62,000 nucleotides of DNA from Branchiostoma floridae (lineage: Eukaryota; Chordata; Leptocardii; Amphioxiformes; Branchiostomatidae): positions 14,349,729 to 14,411,728 of the forward strand of contig NC_049981.1 in assembly GCF_000003815.2 (NCBI RefSeq). The letters are read 5' to 3'. A program made the position numbers and the translations under genes. Shown piece after piece: positions 1-14,400 of the stretch. The stretch's first letter is position 1. Every line of letters begins with the position of its first letter. The notes under the pieces were generated by a model that saw nothing but the letters and a program-made list of their open reading frames with translations, did no database searches and had not been told where the DNA came from.

Positions 1-3000
1 CTGTCAGAGACTATATCTCCAACCTCACTTCATGCCCCTGCATATTCATGACCATATCAGTAAGCAGCCCAGCAAATTGCCAGCTTCCCCAAGCAATTTA
101 GAAAAGCGTAAATGCATAGTCGATATCTTGTCTGGCCGTGGGTAGGCATGAAGCACTGCCCAGGGAAAAACACAATACACTTTATTTTCTTCAGCTGCCT
201 TTATTGCGGTAGCCCATAGCTCTCGCTGTCAATATCCTTCAACTAGAACTTGATTTCATGCGGAAGAATGGTTTAAGATCGAAAGGAACTCCCTTTGTAG
301 GATAAGTGTGGAGATGGATGGATGGTCTGGATTAGAATTCGTTTTCTTTTATGGATAGTTATGGTCGGTAGGGGAGGAGGGATGCCGTTCAAAAAGTACT
401 GTAACTCTTCAATCTATTGTTTTGACCTCTCCACCTCCAGTTCATGACACCACAATATGCCTTTCCAGATTTGTATCAGTACTGTAACTGTAACTGTACA
501 GAATATACAAAATGCACCAGCCATGAATTTAAAACATTGTGGAAACCTCAATTTTCCTTTTACTGGAAATTGAAACCACAGTGAAAGTCAACAAATTTGC
601 AGATTTACAGTAAGTCCATGAAGTGTATGTTCTTTGTCTGAGATATAAAACTTTATGGAGAATAGAACTGTCAACACATAGCGTTATGGGGACAAAATCA
701 TTCTGGCAATGGGCGTACAGATCTGAAAGACATGCGTGTTCAGAATCCAATGTGTGTGGAAGAAAGCTGGCCCCTGTCAAACCTCAATTCACCACTGCTG
801 TATGGATGTATTGTCCGGTCCCCAGGCTGGACTGACATCGCGGCCCACTTCTTCTTTGTCAAAATGGTCTGGCTCAAATTCTGTGCACACTCAGAGACTG
901 GGAGCATGTTTCAAACTTTAAAAGGCTCTGAGTAAAGTACATGATATCAGAAGTAACACTTTGTCAGAAAGTTGGTATAGTCTTGTGACTGTATGAAGTG
1001 ACTGTAAATTCTAGTAATGATAGATTAGTGTGTATTAGTAGTTGTAACTGTACACTATATAGTGTATTCTTTGCGTTGGCATGGAATTGAATATACAGTA
1101 CCTGATTGTTACAAATGAACTTATTGGTAAGAGAGTTGCAAAAAATACATGACTTACAAATTTAGTTGAAGTACATGTATTGATATAGAAAATATCCCCC
1201 CAAAAATTGTTATATTTAGTTCAATTGTTAGGCTTCCCTGCAAAGCCTGAAAATACATAATACAGTTGTCAAGAGAAAGGGGGGTTGTCATCTCAAGCTG
1301 GTCCAGTTGAATGTTATATTTTGAACTAATAACTAGATAGTATCAGATTCCCAAATTATAGTTCCCAAAGAATATAATATTCTACTTCAATCATTCTATG
1401 CTCCTTTGTATAGCCTGATAGATGCAGTTATCAAGAAAAGGGGTTGCCAAGCTTGGCTGGTCCAATTGAAATGTCAGGAATGAAGACTAACGTATATCAT
1501 CTGCCCGCCCTCCTGCACCGGCCGATTCTCCCATTTCTCTCCGCTGAAACAACCATAAATGGCTTAGCAGGTAGTCTAAATTATTAATCCCTGCTATTTC
1601 TGGTGATTCCACATGTGATTCATATTAATAATGCTGCAAAATGGATATTTATATGGCAAAGTGGATGGAGCAAAGACCCCCTAGGTTCTGGATTTCACGG
1701 TGCCTGGTGAACCATTGAGAGGGGTGAGTTAAAGTGCTGCAAGGTTGTTAGGGTTGCACCTGATCCAGTGGACTACCATAAACTATATTTTTCTTCGAGG
1801 TTTTAAAATATTGGGTTGCTAGAGATTGGACAGAAAGGCAGAAAAATACATTAAATCTGTTATGATATAGTAAGGAAAGAGACAATCAAAGCGTGCAAAA
1901 TTTATAAATATGTTTAAAAATTTGGCAAAATGGGAAACGTTTTTCCCCACGTTTTATCTCCTGACTGTATTCTGATGGGATTTCTTGTGTGAAACATGTT
2001 GCATTGACTTGCAAATGTCTGCAGTAATTTGCACAGGTGATTTTAGGGATGATCCCTGTGTTGGTAAAGTTTACCCAGTAGCTCACTGCTTCATTTCATG
2101 AGTAATACCTGCTCACTGCACCTGCCCTCCCCTCTGGGACAGACAGTCCCCACAGCTCCACCCTTCCTCAGGCTACAGTAGCCACACCTTTGTCCTACCC
2201 AACCTCATGCTGGGAACTACAATATAGTCGTTATATGGCTCTCTGGAAGGGAAGGCCTGTTTTACATGGACTCCAGCCATGGCCATATGGTGGGGTGGGT
2301 TTAACCCAGAGATGATCTTGGACTTGTGATTAAATCAGCCCCTCGTAGATTGTATTTGAGGCGCTCTTACACAAGATTACGTACTACCTAATTCCTGCAA
2401 TAGGGGAGATATTAGACCGAGGGATAGGAGATGGCAAGGTTGCAAAGAATGTCATCTACACTTTTTCATCTATTTCACATGTTTCTATATATATTTATTA
2501 TATGCGTTGTGACATCGTTTTGAATGCTGAGCAGAATTTTGAGTGAATCTCAATGACAATGCTGTATGCAAATTTCACCTGAATATGTGAATAAGAAAAA
2601 CAGATATTTTCAATGTCAAGTTTGATAATGATTTTTTGTGGGGGGGGGGGGGCTGGAATGTAATATTTCAGTAGATGCAAATATTTTAGTGAGTGTCATT
2701 AGAAGTGATCTGATGTTCATTTTGTTTCACGATAAAAAAGCATATCATCTAGATTTAATATTAATAGGGTTATTCCCTAGTTCCCAATAAAGGATTGTCT
2801 AATCACTGTGCACAGGACTGATTGTGCAGAGAGTGACTCAAGAGCGCCAGTTTCACCCGGGGTGATTAATTACTCCTATCTGTCTGTCAAAGGGGAGTTT
2901 ATTAACTCTATGGTTGTGCGTGCTTGTTCTTTAAGCATAACAGGTAAACTACTTTTATGACAGGTTAGTACAAATATATAAGACCAGGGTATAAAGTTTG

Positions 3001-3057
3001 ATCCACTCACACCAGAATGGGCCCATACTTTTTTCCAGCGAGGTGGGGGGGGGTGTT

Positions 3058-3285
3058 ATTTGATGGGCTTGACAGGTAGTTCGCCTCAAACTTGGGACCT
3101 CAGCTTTGTGCTCCATCCGACAGAATGTCTCTAACTTAAGATAGGTACTTCTTTTCACCTGAGAGTGAGGAAATAGGTATTAAATACCTTCCCCAAGGAC
3201 ACTACATTGGGACCTGCTAGGGATTCAAACCTAGAACCTTCAGATTTAAGTCAAGAAATCTAACTACTCAAGTATTGTGCAACAT
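3058..3285 (-). repeat. tRNA-derived SINE-like copy
   Basis: Read on the minus strand, a tRNA-like head carries a B-box-like GGTTTGAATCCC (plus-strand complement around 3220-3231). A tail follows with 'tccttggggaagg' and 'tttcctcact', the same order of phrases as in the copy near 27 kb. The A-box is decayed and the left border is approximate. No target duplication could be fixed. Confidence 0.55.
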
Positions 3286-4257
3286 GTTTGGGGGGGGTGG
3301 TGGTAAAGATGGGATGTTGATCAGGAAAAAGAAGAAAGAAATATCTTCTGTTAGATTAAGAATGCTAAAAATGGTAAAAGAGTATACACCTGTCAACCAT
3401 GAAAACTACATGCTAAATGCTATAGGTACCGGTATAACATAGCTTAGCAGGAATTTCATAGCGATTATTCTGTCTGTTTGGTACTATTCTTAACCCTCTC
3501 CTTGCTGATATACATGTAGTTACTTATTACCATGTTCTGTATTCACAAAAAACATGAAGATGGTTGAGGTTAAAGGGGAGAATATCAGACCAATATTGCT
3601 AATGCAGAATGCTTTTATGAGTCGTTGATTGTGCACGGAGAATTTATTGGTTTAAGACCGCTTGTGCCCCAAAGTCTTGAGGATCACACGTAAGGTTCTT
3701 ATATCTCATTTGGAGTCGTGATGTGAAAGACGCACATGTCCAATCTGGGTTGATCATTCATTAAATCTGCGAGCGCCTCAACTTAGAGGATTGGGAGTCG
3801 AGCTAATAAGGCTCAAAGTCTTGGAGGGAAGTTATAGAGCAGGGAGTTCAGATGGTTCAGAATTCTGATGAGCGCAACAGCACCTCTGTGGTATGGACCG
3901 GGGAGAAAATTACAGAATTAGCCACAGGGCCAGAAGTTGAAGCAATCAGCTGAGGACTTATTGTAATCCTGAGGGGGGATGTGCTAGAAAGATGAGGTGA
4001 GGGAAGGAATAATGTATTAACGATTGAACAAGGCTTCTCAAAGATGACATTGTAGATGATAAGCTATGAAAGGTTTACTGATGTGTAGGTGTCAGAAAGC
4101 GTGTCCCTCAAAGTTGTGTCAATCAGCAATTTGATCTGATTCAGTAAAAGTTTCAAGTTATGCACACCTCTTGTTGAACTGTATGAAATGTTTTTGTTTC
4201 CTTTGTTAATCAATGTATAGTACCTATGTTGTGCAGGCTACACAGTGAAAGTGTACT

Positions 4258-4287
4258 TATTAATATATTAATATATTAATATATTTT
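4258..4287. repeat. Short TTAATATA-type tandem repeat
   Basis: Three to four near-perfect copies of an 8-bp AT-only unit. A simple repeat inside the intron; no function inferred. Confidence 0.8.
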
Positions 4288-5888
4288 CAAATGTATATCA
4301 GTACCGGTATGATACTGAATGTTTTCACTTCATTTCTAGATTGCATCCATGCCTGAAATATAGTGTCATTTTAAGCTTTTTTTGTCAAACAATGAATTTG
4401 GCTTCCAGGCAAAGCTATTAATTTGGAAATTGTACTCTTTACAGCAAGTGCACTGAATAATTCCATCCTCTCCATTCACATTCAAATTTATTCATTGACA
4501 GATAACCATCTTTCTATTCCCTTTCACTCAATATGAACTTCCTAAAAATGAAAACATTGCCTGAAGCTCCCTTCCCTCATTGGTTGGTTGATAATCAAAG
4601 TGACTGATAAAGCCGCTCTGTTGTCTGCTGAGTTGTCTTCAATCATGCTTGTAGCTATTTTAAATCCCCTCTCTTAGCAGATTGTTTCAGCATAAACCCG
4701 TACAGATACCATATATACATGGTTTTCCAGTTTATTGATGGATTAATTGTTAATCAGCAATGTTTGGGCTTGATTATTTTTTAAGCTGGTTCTGTGACAA
4801 ATGCAATCCTGTATGTTATCGTAATCTGATGTCTCTTTATGATGCCCTGTTTGTGAATTCTGATTGTATCTGAGTTCTTCAGTATATAAAATTTTTGATA
4901 CAGAAATAAACCATTTATGATAATCGTTTTAATGTTGTGACTTTGCATGTGATTCGAAGGTTAACAAATCAGTTTGAAGACACAAATTGCCAAGAACCAG
5001 GAAGTAGTTTTGTGTTTGCCCACTAAACAAAGTTTTCTACAATTGACATACATGTATATATTTGTAGTCCCATTATTTCCTCCATTGTGTGTGATTTCAT
5101 GCACATGTGGTGACCATGCCATCACCACCTGCTCACTCCCATGGGGCTTTGTGGTTGACCCTTGACTTAACCACCTGAGCACAGAATCTTTCACCCTTAC
5201 TGCTGGAGTAATATCATATTGTTTTTGCTTGTTTTTATTCTTGTTCTTTTTTTAATCTAACTAAAGGAAGTTGCCTTGTAACTTTCACAGTTGATGATGG
5301 ACACCATTTTTTGGAGGGCCCATCCTGATTTCTTGCAAAAGATATCATTCCTTTTACCTGCTCTGACCAAGCTACATGTAATGCTACATTGTTGACTTCA
5401 AAGTCTGAATACAAATAGTGTACATCTCTTACAACCCCTGACCCCAATCATTCAAGAGCGAGCCTAATACCAAAGTTATTCGATCAATCATTTCATTGTG
5501 ACTTCTGACATTATATAAAATGACATTATTTTCTTCTGATGTTTTATTTTTTAAATTTGAATTTTGATCGGACTTGCCACTTTTACTAACAGTGAAGTTG
5601 AGAATTTTTTTTTTAAAGTTGTCATATTCTAGAAATTAGAATTCATGCTGCAGCAGTTCCACATTGCTTCCAAGGATTAGGAAGAAACCCTTTGACTGGC
5701 ATATCATGTAGCAGGCAACCATCCAATCAGGCTTGACAAAGCCAGATCAACGGCCTGCATTTGACTCTCTTTTCAAAAGCTCAGGCAATGCTTCCCTTAG
5801 GGGAGATGATGACAAATTAGCTGAGCTTAGTGCAGTGGTGTTGGCTTTGAGCAGGGAGGGGGGCAGATCATTTCTTTCCAAGGTCGCG

Positions 5889-5911
5889 ATGCAAATGGTT
5901 GAGATGCAAAT
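5889..5911 (+). promoter_or_regulatory. Two direct POU octamer sites
   Basis: ATGCAAAT occurs at 5889-5896 and again at 5904-5911, same strand, 15 bases start to start. ATGCAAAT is the consensus octamer for POU-domain factors. That this is a functional enhancer is inference. Confidence 0.35.
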
Positions 5912-7729
5912 GGCACCATGGGATAGATAGACTCCTTATCTAAGTGCTCTGAAAACAGGGTTAAAAGCTGGTCTGAACCTCAGGCAAATGTAGGTTTCAG
6001 GAGGTTTTTCATATAGATGGTCTCTACATTTTAAATGTCTTGCCAAAGGGTAAACGCACAAGATAGGAATTACGAAGAGAGCATGGGCATATGGGGTTAG
6101 AGGGTGAAGGTACTTCACAAAAGTTCTGCACTAGATTTAACTTGGTGGAAAGAAACGAAAAAAGACTTTTGAATGAAATTATTCGCACCTGTTTTTTAAG
6201 TTTGGCTAGCTTCCTTTGCTTTGATACTTGCTGTTATATAAGTTCTTTGAACAATAATTTTCATGTCAGTAGTATGATAAGTGAACAGTTTCTGTCAAAT
6301 TGAACAAACAGCATAATGACTTTTGGTGATTATTTGATGCCTTTGAGACTAAATTATGTTAGATCTTGAGTGCAGATTTGTGTGTAGGATTGGCAGACAT
6401 TTTTATAAAGAAGTAGGCACCCCTACCATCAGATGTCCTCCTTTTATCAGGAAAGAACCCCCAAGTGACTCGTGACAAATGTACAAGTCAGTTTGCACAA
6501 AGACACCTCCCTAATGACTAAGTAGTGGGGAGAAGAGAGAGAGTCCCACAGTCCCATGCAGGAGGCCACTGCCATTGTAGTTTTGGACTGGTGCCATGTA
6601 TCATGAAGGGGAAGGGAGGAACCAGTGGGAGTAGATGGCAGGTTCTCAAGGTTATCTCCATGGCAATGAGTAGTGATTGACAGATTAGCCAGACAACCAT
6701 AACTAACAGGACAGAAATACATAACCTGGTATGAGTATGCAACCAGGTGCTGTCTACAGTTTCGAATTTGATATTTTGGGAGCCCATGCTGTTACTTTTT
6801 GTTACAAGGCTTACAAAAATATATTTTCTTCAATTTCATGTCATGAAGTTCAGATTTTGTGACAGATGTGTTGGAGTCTTTTCCGTCCAGGCAAGCAAAT
6901 TTTTATCTTGAGACAGAGGGCTGGCTCGTTGAGACATCTCTGATGCAACCATACTGCCTTTTCATGGCTGGCCTTCTACCAGCATGCACTTTTGGTTTGA
7001 CTGAGGAATATCTGATCTCTAGATCCATTCTTTTCTACTCAAAGTCAAATCCAAGTAAATAAAGCTCATGACATGTGAACAAATTGCAAAGAGTCGGTAA
7101 ACTAGGTGAAATTTTAGCAGTATGAGTCCCTCCCATGCTATCATGTGCCAATATTTTTAATGTGAGCCACATATTAATTCTTGTTCCCCAAAATGTACGT
7201 CTACCTACCCATTATCGTAATGAGGCATCAAGCTGCTTGACAGGGATGCCAAGAAAGTCCTAATTGAACACCACCATTACCCACCTGCTTAATGTTGTGC
7301 TCAAGGCAGTGTGTTAATGTTAGTTTTCTGATATTAATTCCACCCAAGTCCATTACACAGATTCGCTGCTGCTCTACACTTTGAAGTTACCATAGGAGGC
7401 ATTTTTTCCTCAAATCAAAGCTTCCAGGTAAAGGAAAACCATTATGTTCCTTTGCAAAAAGCAATAAACATCAGTAAAGATATTACTAACACAAGAAGTA
7501 TAAGAAGTTGCGCCTAAAGATTAAAAGGAAGAATAGGTTGATAGCTTGTTCTCCCAAGCGCATCTCATCAAGTGGAATGACCTGGATATAAGACCCAGGA
7601 TGAAGAGTTGGGTAGTATGTTTATAATGGTGACAGGTGGATCATTTATATGCCGTACGTGTGCGTCTGATTGTCCCTCGGAATCCCCAATCACACATTTC
7701 AAATTGCTGGGATGATCAGGTTGCCTTGG

Positions 7730-8045
7730 ACTTTTCCTCGCCTCTCATTCCACGCATCCCGCTAATGCCGGCGTAAACGCCCTTCCCGCCCGGAACATTG
7801 ATGCAGCGGCATGCGAGATGCGTACAACCGGCCCCATAATTGCTCCGGCACTGCTCTAACGCGTCTTGAGATTGTTAACGCTAATTGCAAATTTTTAATG
7901 TGCCGACAGCGAGACCCCAACAAAGGTCACATTAGATCCGAAGGGCTTGCATATGGCGTGCAGTCGTCATAAATCATTTCCACCGACCGGCCAGTAATTT
8001 GCTGTAAACACGGCAGTTTGCAGGGACGACGGGGCTCTGAAGTTT
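7730..8045 (+). promoter_or_regulatory. Candidate intronic cis-regulatory island
   Basis: This GC- and CpG-richer block stands out in an AT-rich intron and has no open reading frame fitting the receptor. It carries clustered factor-like words: an octamer-like CTAATTGCAAAT near 7881, a nuclear-receptor-type CAAAGGTCA at 7921-7929, a caudal-like CATAAA near 7969, and a perfect forkhead TGTAAACA at 8003-8010. It could equally be a decayed repeat. Confidence 0.35.
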
Positions 8046-11000
8046 TACAGTTTCCACAGCAAGTTGAAGAAGGATGTTAAAGAGGGTCTGACCTCCTATG
8101 AATTTTTTTGATACCAGCCAGAACCAAGGTATAATAAAACACTCTGGATCTGGATCCAATGTGGTCATACATTTGGTGCAGTCAAGGAAGATAGAACTTG
8201 GGTAACAAAATTTTCCATGACTTTAAATTATGGGAGATTTAGTTGAACTAAAGCGTGCACAGAAATGCTTTACATGATTCTACCATTGCTAAGGCAGAAT
8301 GTAGAGTAGAAATGCATGTGGAAGGATCAATCGAAATGATTCCCCTACAGCACAAAGCGATTGATCAGCCCAAGCCTCTATTGATTTGAATGGTACAGAT
8401 GGTATCGACCAAGATGTCGGTCTATCAGCTTTGATGTGAATGTCACCAGCTTAGAAACAAGGAACGATATGGATTTTAAGGCGGGTGTATTTAAATGCAC
8501 CACTTGATATAGATTGCTCTCTGTGAAGGCCCTGATTTGTTTCTAATTCTTGACAATTACAGTGGAGGCTAGTAAGACTAGTCAAGGTTTCAACTGCACA
8601 TGCTCAGTTGGCATAAAACATGTCTGAACATGTATCATGCCTGGTATAGACAAGAACTTAGTAAACATGTTTGGGGCCTTTTCCTTTGACATCTTACCTT
8701 TAATTCTCAGTCTTAGGCATGAACAGCTTATTGCTCTCAGTACATCAGAACTGTTTCATCACATATGCAAGAAATTAATCATATTATGTGTGAGAAATTA
8801 AGCAAGGCATCCAGATATATCATGTGCCTCATTGACCAATTATTTACAAGACTCCATCGGCAAAAATTAATGACACATTTCTACATGTATTTGCTTTTAT
8901 ATGACTAGTATCACCACAGCTATACTTTCTCAATACTTTTTGTGCATTTGTGTAACATCTATAATGGAAGATACGTTGATGAAGATTACACATCCAGGTA
9001 ATAAGATACGCCAACTGGCATTTACTGGCATTACAGTTACAGAGAAATTGCTATTTGTTGTATAATAGAAAATCACAGGTTTCTACCCTTACTTTGTTTT
9101 CTGAGGTATGAGGGTGGCTCCTTGCAGTGCATAACCTGATTACTTTGATTGACCATTGCGCCCACAGGGCCGTCAATGTGCTACTTAATGCAAATATGCT
9201 CCAATTTCATCCCCATACTAAATAGTTAAAATGATAGACCACGATGAAACAGAAGCTCCGGGCTACTTGATTTGGAATCTATGATGAGAGATTGGATGAG
9301 TCATATGATTCACTTTGATACAAAGAACATGTTTAACCTCCAGCCTGCTGAGGCAGTTGTTCGGCACCAAATTTGTGTTGGCTGTGGGGTATGTTAGCAA
9401 TGAGTGGGTTAAAGGAGAAGAGACTATGATAATCACTTGGATACAAAAAAGGGGAACCTATATAGCCTGCTAATGTTCTTTTGCACCAAATTGTGTATAA
9501 GCTATGGTGTTACATGTAGTTAGCAGACAGGAGGACATGGTTATGTAGCATTGACTTTCTCCGAAATTTCCTTAGAACTGATTTATGCAAAGTGTGCAGT
9601 TTGATCATACTTTCTTTTGGCGACCCTTTCTTGTTGGATCAGCCGGCCCTTCTTGCTATGGATAATTTGGTCTGCCAGGTAAACTAATTTGTACATGAAA
9701 TTTTCCAGTAGTAAATCAGAGAGAATCATCAATCAGGCTCATGACTTCATCCAGAGTTTTTTTCCTCTCTTGTGTCTGTGATGTTTGCAAACCAGAGCCT
9801 TTGTTGCTTTTTGCCTTGCAGTTTTTGAATTAGGTTATTCAAACAACCTGGTATAATGAGTCAGTCCTAGCCTTTGTATTGTCACAGTCAGTGGACACTA
9901 GTTTTCCTACCAGACAAATGTCATCAGAGAAAATAAGCACAGGGTAGACAGTTTAAGGTAGGCTGGGGTTCAGGTTTATATACAAATGTAATCAAGGTTT
10001 TGTTTATTCCACAAAATTACTGAAAGCTTATCTAAATTCAGCTAAGTGTGAGAATTTTAGCTGATTAAAATCATTTCATAGTCATTTGGGTTTGGATGTA
10101 AAAAAAGAATCTTGTATACTAATGCTTGCTGTTGACCTTTCACTGAAGGTCAATATGCTGTCCTGTCTTTAGAAGTAACTTCAGCACCTGGCCAAACATA
10201 ACCCTCCTCTCAACTGCATTGTTGTAGTCCTTGTTCTGTTGGCATGGTGACAGGAGAAGTCCATAATATCTGAGTGGGTTTACATGTATTCTTCCCAAGC
10301 ACTCTGGTTTCTTAGGAAATGGACAGGTCCACCTTGAATAAAAGGAGGGGTGTTTTTTCTTACTATCTGTCTTATAAATAGAAATTTAGATGATGTAACA
10401 AAGATATTGGATTCAAGATATATTTTATCTATCCTATTCATAGTCTTCAAGTTGAGACTTAACAAAAGGAACATCTATTTATTGTAATAAGCACAGCTTG
10501 ATGATACAAAATTTAGGATCGTTGAAGGATGCACAATAACAAGCTAGTCTGAGTTGTCATGGAGTATCATGGTTAGTTGAGAATGAATCTTGATTGATAT
10601 TAATGACCATATGATAGACTGCTCTGTGTGTAATGATGCATTGACCTTTTGCTAACAACTGTTTTTACCATGCCGTAATTTACAGTACATATGTGATGCT
10701 TTGGGAGGGAAAAATAAGTGTCAGGTCTAAAAGTCTACTGTCCATTCTTACAATGTTTGTGCATTGTTTGATACTCAACCTGTGATTGATTGAAAGTACA
10801 AATGGCGTTTTAATGGGTTGATGTCTCAAATCGATCCAGCTATTACCGTACAATTCAGAAGAGAGAGTGTCAACTATGGATTTTTCTCTGGCTTGTATGT
10901 TGTTTTCTTTTCAGCTGCCTTATTTTGTGGTCTATGGATCAATATTCAACTTGTCTCACCAGACTATACAATCATATTATGTCAGCAGCTTTAAATAGTA

Positions 11001-11294
11001 TACAGTAAGTCTTTCAGAGCATCAGAAAGAATTGAGAAGGCAATGCACAGAAATGTCTTCTGGGACATTTGACAATAAAAATGTACATACAAGCAAGTTG
11101 ACCAAAAGGATCAGTCACTTGAAAAAGTTTGTAAGGAAAACATTGCCACATTTTTATTTTTATTTTATTGTTTCTTTCCAATGGTCAACTGTTATTGTTG
11201 TTGTTTTCAAAGCAGTATCAGTATGGAAATAAAGAAACCCAGCCATGACTGAAGCTTACCCTGTATTTATCAATTTTAATTTGTTTTTCTCCAG

Positions 11295-11405
11295 GCCTGG
11301 AGAAGGGATCTCAGTACAGCATCCGAATCTCCGCACAGACGGTAAATGGTAGCGGACCCCCCACAGAGTGGCATGTGGCAGAGACGCCAGAGAACGACTT
11401 GGACG
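11295..11405 (+). CDS. NEO1: Exon: end of FN3 domain 3
   Basis: The exon follows a pyrimidine-rich acceptor (tttttctccag) and ends at ggacg/gtaagt. It is 111 bp, phase 1-1. It encodes the last strands of a fibronectin type III repeat: [14 protein letters not shown], then [11 protein letters not shown], then ETPENDLD. The tyrosine of 'SQYSIRI' and the 'NGSGPP' turn are typical of FN3 strands F and G, and NGS is a possible N-glycosylation site. The closing words 'ETPENDLDE' match the FN3-3/FN3-4 border of vertebrate DCC and neogenin. The last base G joins AA of the next exon to make the conserved Glu. The rest of FN3-3 must be encoded upstream of the window. Confidence 0.95.
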
Positions 11406-14400
11406 GTAAGTGGATTCAACTGGCGATAATTGTAGTCTTTCACATGGGGTGTTTCAAAAGTGCTAAAGGTGGCGTTTTCAACTTTCCAGAGGAGTATTAC
11501 TCCTAGGACAGGTAGTTTGGCTAAGAAGCTTTAAAAGGTGTTAGAGCATACACCAACAGGTAGAGCCAAGAGACTACCATTGTGTGGGGAAAAATGCTGA
11601 CTAATTTGAATGGCAGACAGTGTGACGGAATCTTTGGGTCTATCCCTGGGTACTGCAGCGTCTTGAGAGGGTTTAAAAGGGGTAGCAACAATTCATCATG
11701 TCAAGAAAAGTGGCGGCAGCAAAGCTCCAGGGAGGAAAAAGATGTTCCCACGTGACCACAGTCCATTTCATTTACCTGATTCCACAGAAGCATCGCTAAA
11801 AGCCTTCCTCTTTGAAAAATCCAAAACTGCAGTAATGTGTATTTGGGGAAACCTGATTAGCTTGTGGGTTGAACTGTAATGTGGTTTCTTCCACCTTGCG
11901 GGAATACAGGAATAAAGAATCAACCAGGGATGTACGAAGTACTAAGAGGATGAACAAGGGCAGACCTTAGATTTGAGGATAGCTGGTCTCGGAGTGCAAT
12001 AATCCAAAGCATTAGCGGGTTGGTGCTTACCCCAGCATGCAAGTCAAATGTGGAGTAAGGGATTTCAAGGACTTTTGTATCACTCGGGTGCATTGATTTT
12101 ATTCTTGAGGTTGTTGGAAGGGTAGAGTAAGAGGAGAGTGTTTCAAATTAGCAGCACGGTGGGAGAGAGAGCAGCTTTGAAGAGTATGTTGTCAAGAACT
12201 TCGATCTGCATTTTGAATCAATCTCAGCATTAAATATGATGTATTGTAAATGGGAAAATATGATGCTTTTATGTTTGCAGATTTGGCTATGAGCTTTCAC
12301 AATGCATCACACTGGGAATATGTGCTCTCTCTTGAATTGGGTCCTCAGTTGTTTTTATGTGACCTTAAAATATGGCAAGTGCCCCCTTTCTCAGGCCTCC
12401 TACCGCAAGGTTTAATCAAAGGTAGTTCAACCAAACTTAAATTAATTTACAGTAAGATAATAATTCATCCTTATTTTCCTGCAAGAATAAAGAAAAACAA
12501 TAACAATTGATTTGCTGTGTCTGAAGAGATTATCCAAGAAAAAAAATCTCTGTTTGCCTCTACATGCATGTAAATTTTATAGAAAATCATAGGATGGTTG
12601 ATAGGTCTTTGGGGATTGTCCAAACACATTTATGGAGAAATCCTAAGCCATCTTCGCAGTAAACTGGTTTGTATGGATTCTCAGTGCAAAGGAAGATGAA
12701 TAATATGATTAAATGATGAGAGGGCGTAGCTCCTTGAGTCATTGTTGGATCTTAATTCCTTTGAGATGTGCGACCAAATCTGTTCCACTTAATACTGCAA
12801 CATCACAGGAGTTTTGATGATGTTTGTTAAAGGGTCAAATTGAGAGATTTCATCAGTTTATCTCGTTTGGCTTCTCAGATTTGATTTGCATTGATTTTTT
12901 TCACTTAGAACAGATGGAGATGGGTCGGTTGGCTTCTGAAAAGGGTGTAGATTTGCTTTTGCCATGCTTTGTCGTCATGCTTTGTCGTAAATGTAACACG
13001 TGGCCGGCAAGTTATTTTCCCCCAAACAAAATGGGCCTGACTGTAAAGCTAGTTTTATGTTCTCCAATTCATCCCTCATCCCGAAAGCAACTGGGCTAAG
13101 AGTGTTTATTACCCATGGATATGCAGTTGTTACCACTGCACTCAATACTGACAGGATTAGCGCAGCCATTTGTGTCAATGCCTGTTCAAATCAGAGGAAG
13201 CGATTTAGCATTAAAATGAAGGTTTTATCCATGGCGTTATTACTCATTTCAATCTGTTGTGCATCCTCCTGATATCTGCTGCAAGTCGTGTTGTTGGAGG
13301 CAATCTCTGTTTACGACACTTCTTCCCGCGCAATTGGTCGACAGGACATGTCATTTTTAAGGGGATTACAATGTATGTTGTAACTTTTTCCTAGTTATGC
13401 CATAGTTGTGTGGGCACTTTTACTGTCATGTCCATGATTGCATCTGGTTTTTCTCTGCTATTGTCGATGATAGAACTGACAAAGTACCGTTTTATGGCAG
13501 ATGTGCTGAAAGTGATACTTCGAGAGTTGTTTGCTTGAAGTTTTATAATACATGGACACCCAGAGCACCCCTCTCCCCACTATGTCAATAGCAAAGGTGA
13601 AATGATGCTTTGTGTGAAAGCTCTGATCTAGTCAATAACTCATGCTGTATAAATGTTTTGATTACTGTTAATTGGAAATGGAGGTGGAAGGTAACTAAAG
13701 ACGACAATAAAAAGTCTTTGAAGAGTTTATTGAACAAAATGATCTTTCAAAAGATATTTATTAGTTAGAAAACATTAAATCAATACTTTATGTATTGTTT
13801 GGCTGCAGTAATGTGCATAAACGTCTTGGAAAAAGTTTTTGTTCTATAGTTGTTTGAAATATCTACCCTATTAATAGTATTATAAAGCTGCACTGCCAGC
13901 ATTTTTGTTACCACCACTGATTTTGACAAAGAAGATAAATTGTTGTAATTATACTCAAAGTTCTAGACCTATTAACTGAACAGCATGCTTGCATAATGCC
14001 TGTCTACTGATATGACGAATCATTGGCATTGTTCCTAATATTGCATCACTGCCAGTTTGTACATATTTGATTTGAACTTTTGTATTTTGGCTTTCCATGG
14101 TGCTGAAAGCCGTGTGATTGTACTTCACGGCTTGTCCATGTGATGTTTCTTATTTTCTCTCAAGTGAAGCAAGGAAAGACAACAAGAAAATAATCAGAAT
14201 ATTTAGTTACTGTTAATAGTCTGATTTAAGGCTACCAAGAAACAGGACTATGAAAACTTAGTATGTGTTAGTTATATTTTTCCTGTCAAAATACATTACA
14301 TTAGATATTTAGATTCAGCAAATCATAACAGCCATCTGCAGCTAAAGTCAAAGATCCGACCACTTCAACTTTATTGGCTTTGAGACTTGTAAAATTTTCC

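Larger units (their letters stand above)
1..11294 (+). other. Intron upstream of first visible exon
   Basis: No Ig or FN3 coding signature and no convincing splice-bounded exon was found here on either strand, so I treat it as one intron, or part of one, of the neogenin gene. It holds a minus-strand SINE-like copy (about 3058-3285), a short AT repeat (4258-4287), paired octamer sites (5889-5911) and a GC-rich island with dense transcription-factor-like words (7730-8045). A GC-richer patch at about 770-900 has no recognisable product. Confidence 0.7.

Noticed and set aside
5733-5930. 65-codon frame MTKPDQRPAFDSLF...
   Set aside because: It looks protein-like in composition but has no family match, no splice signals and no neighbouring coding frame.
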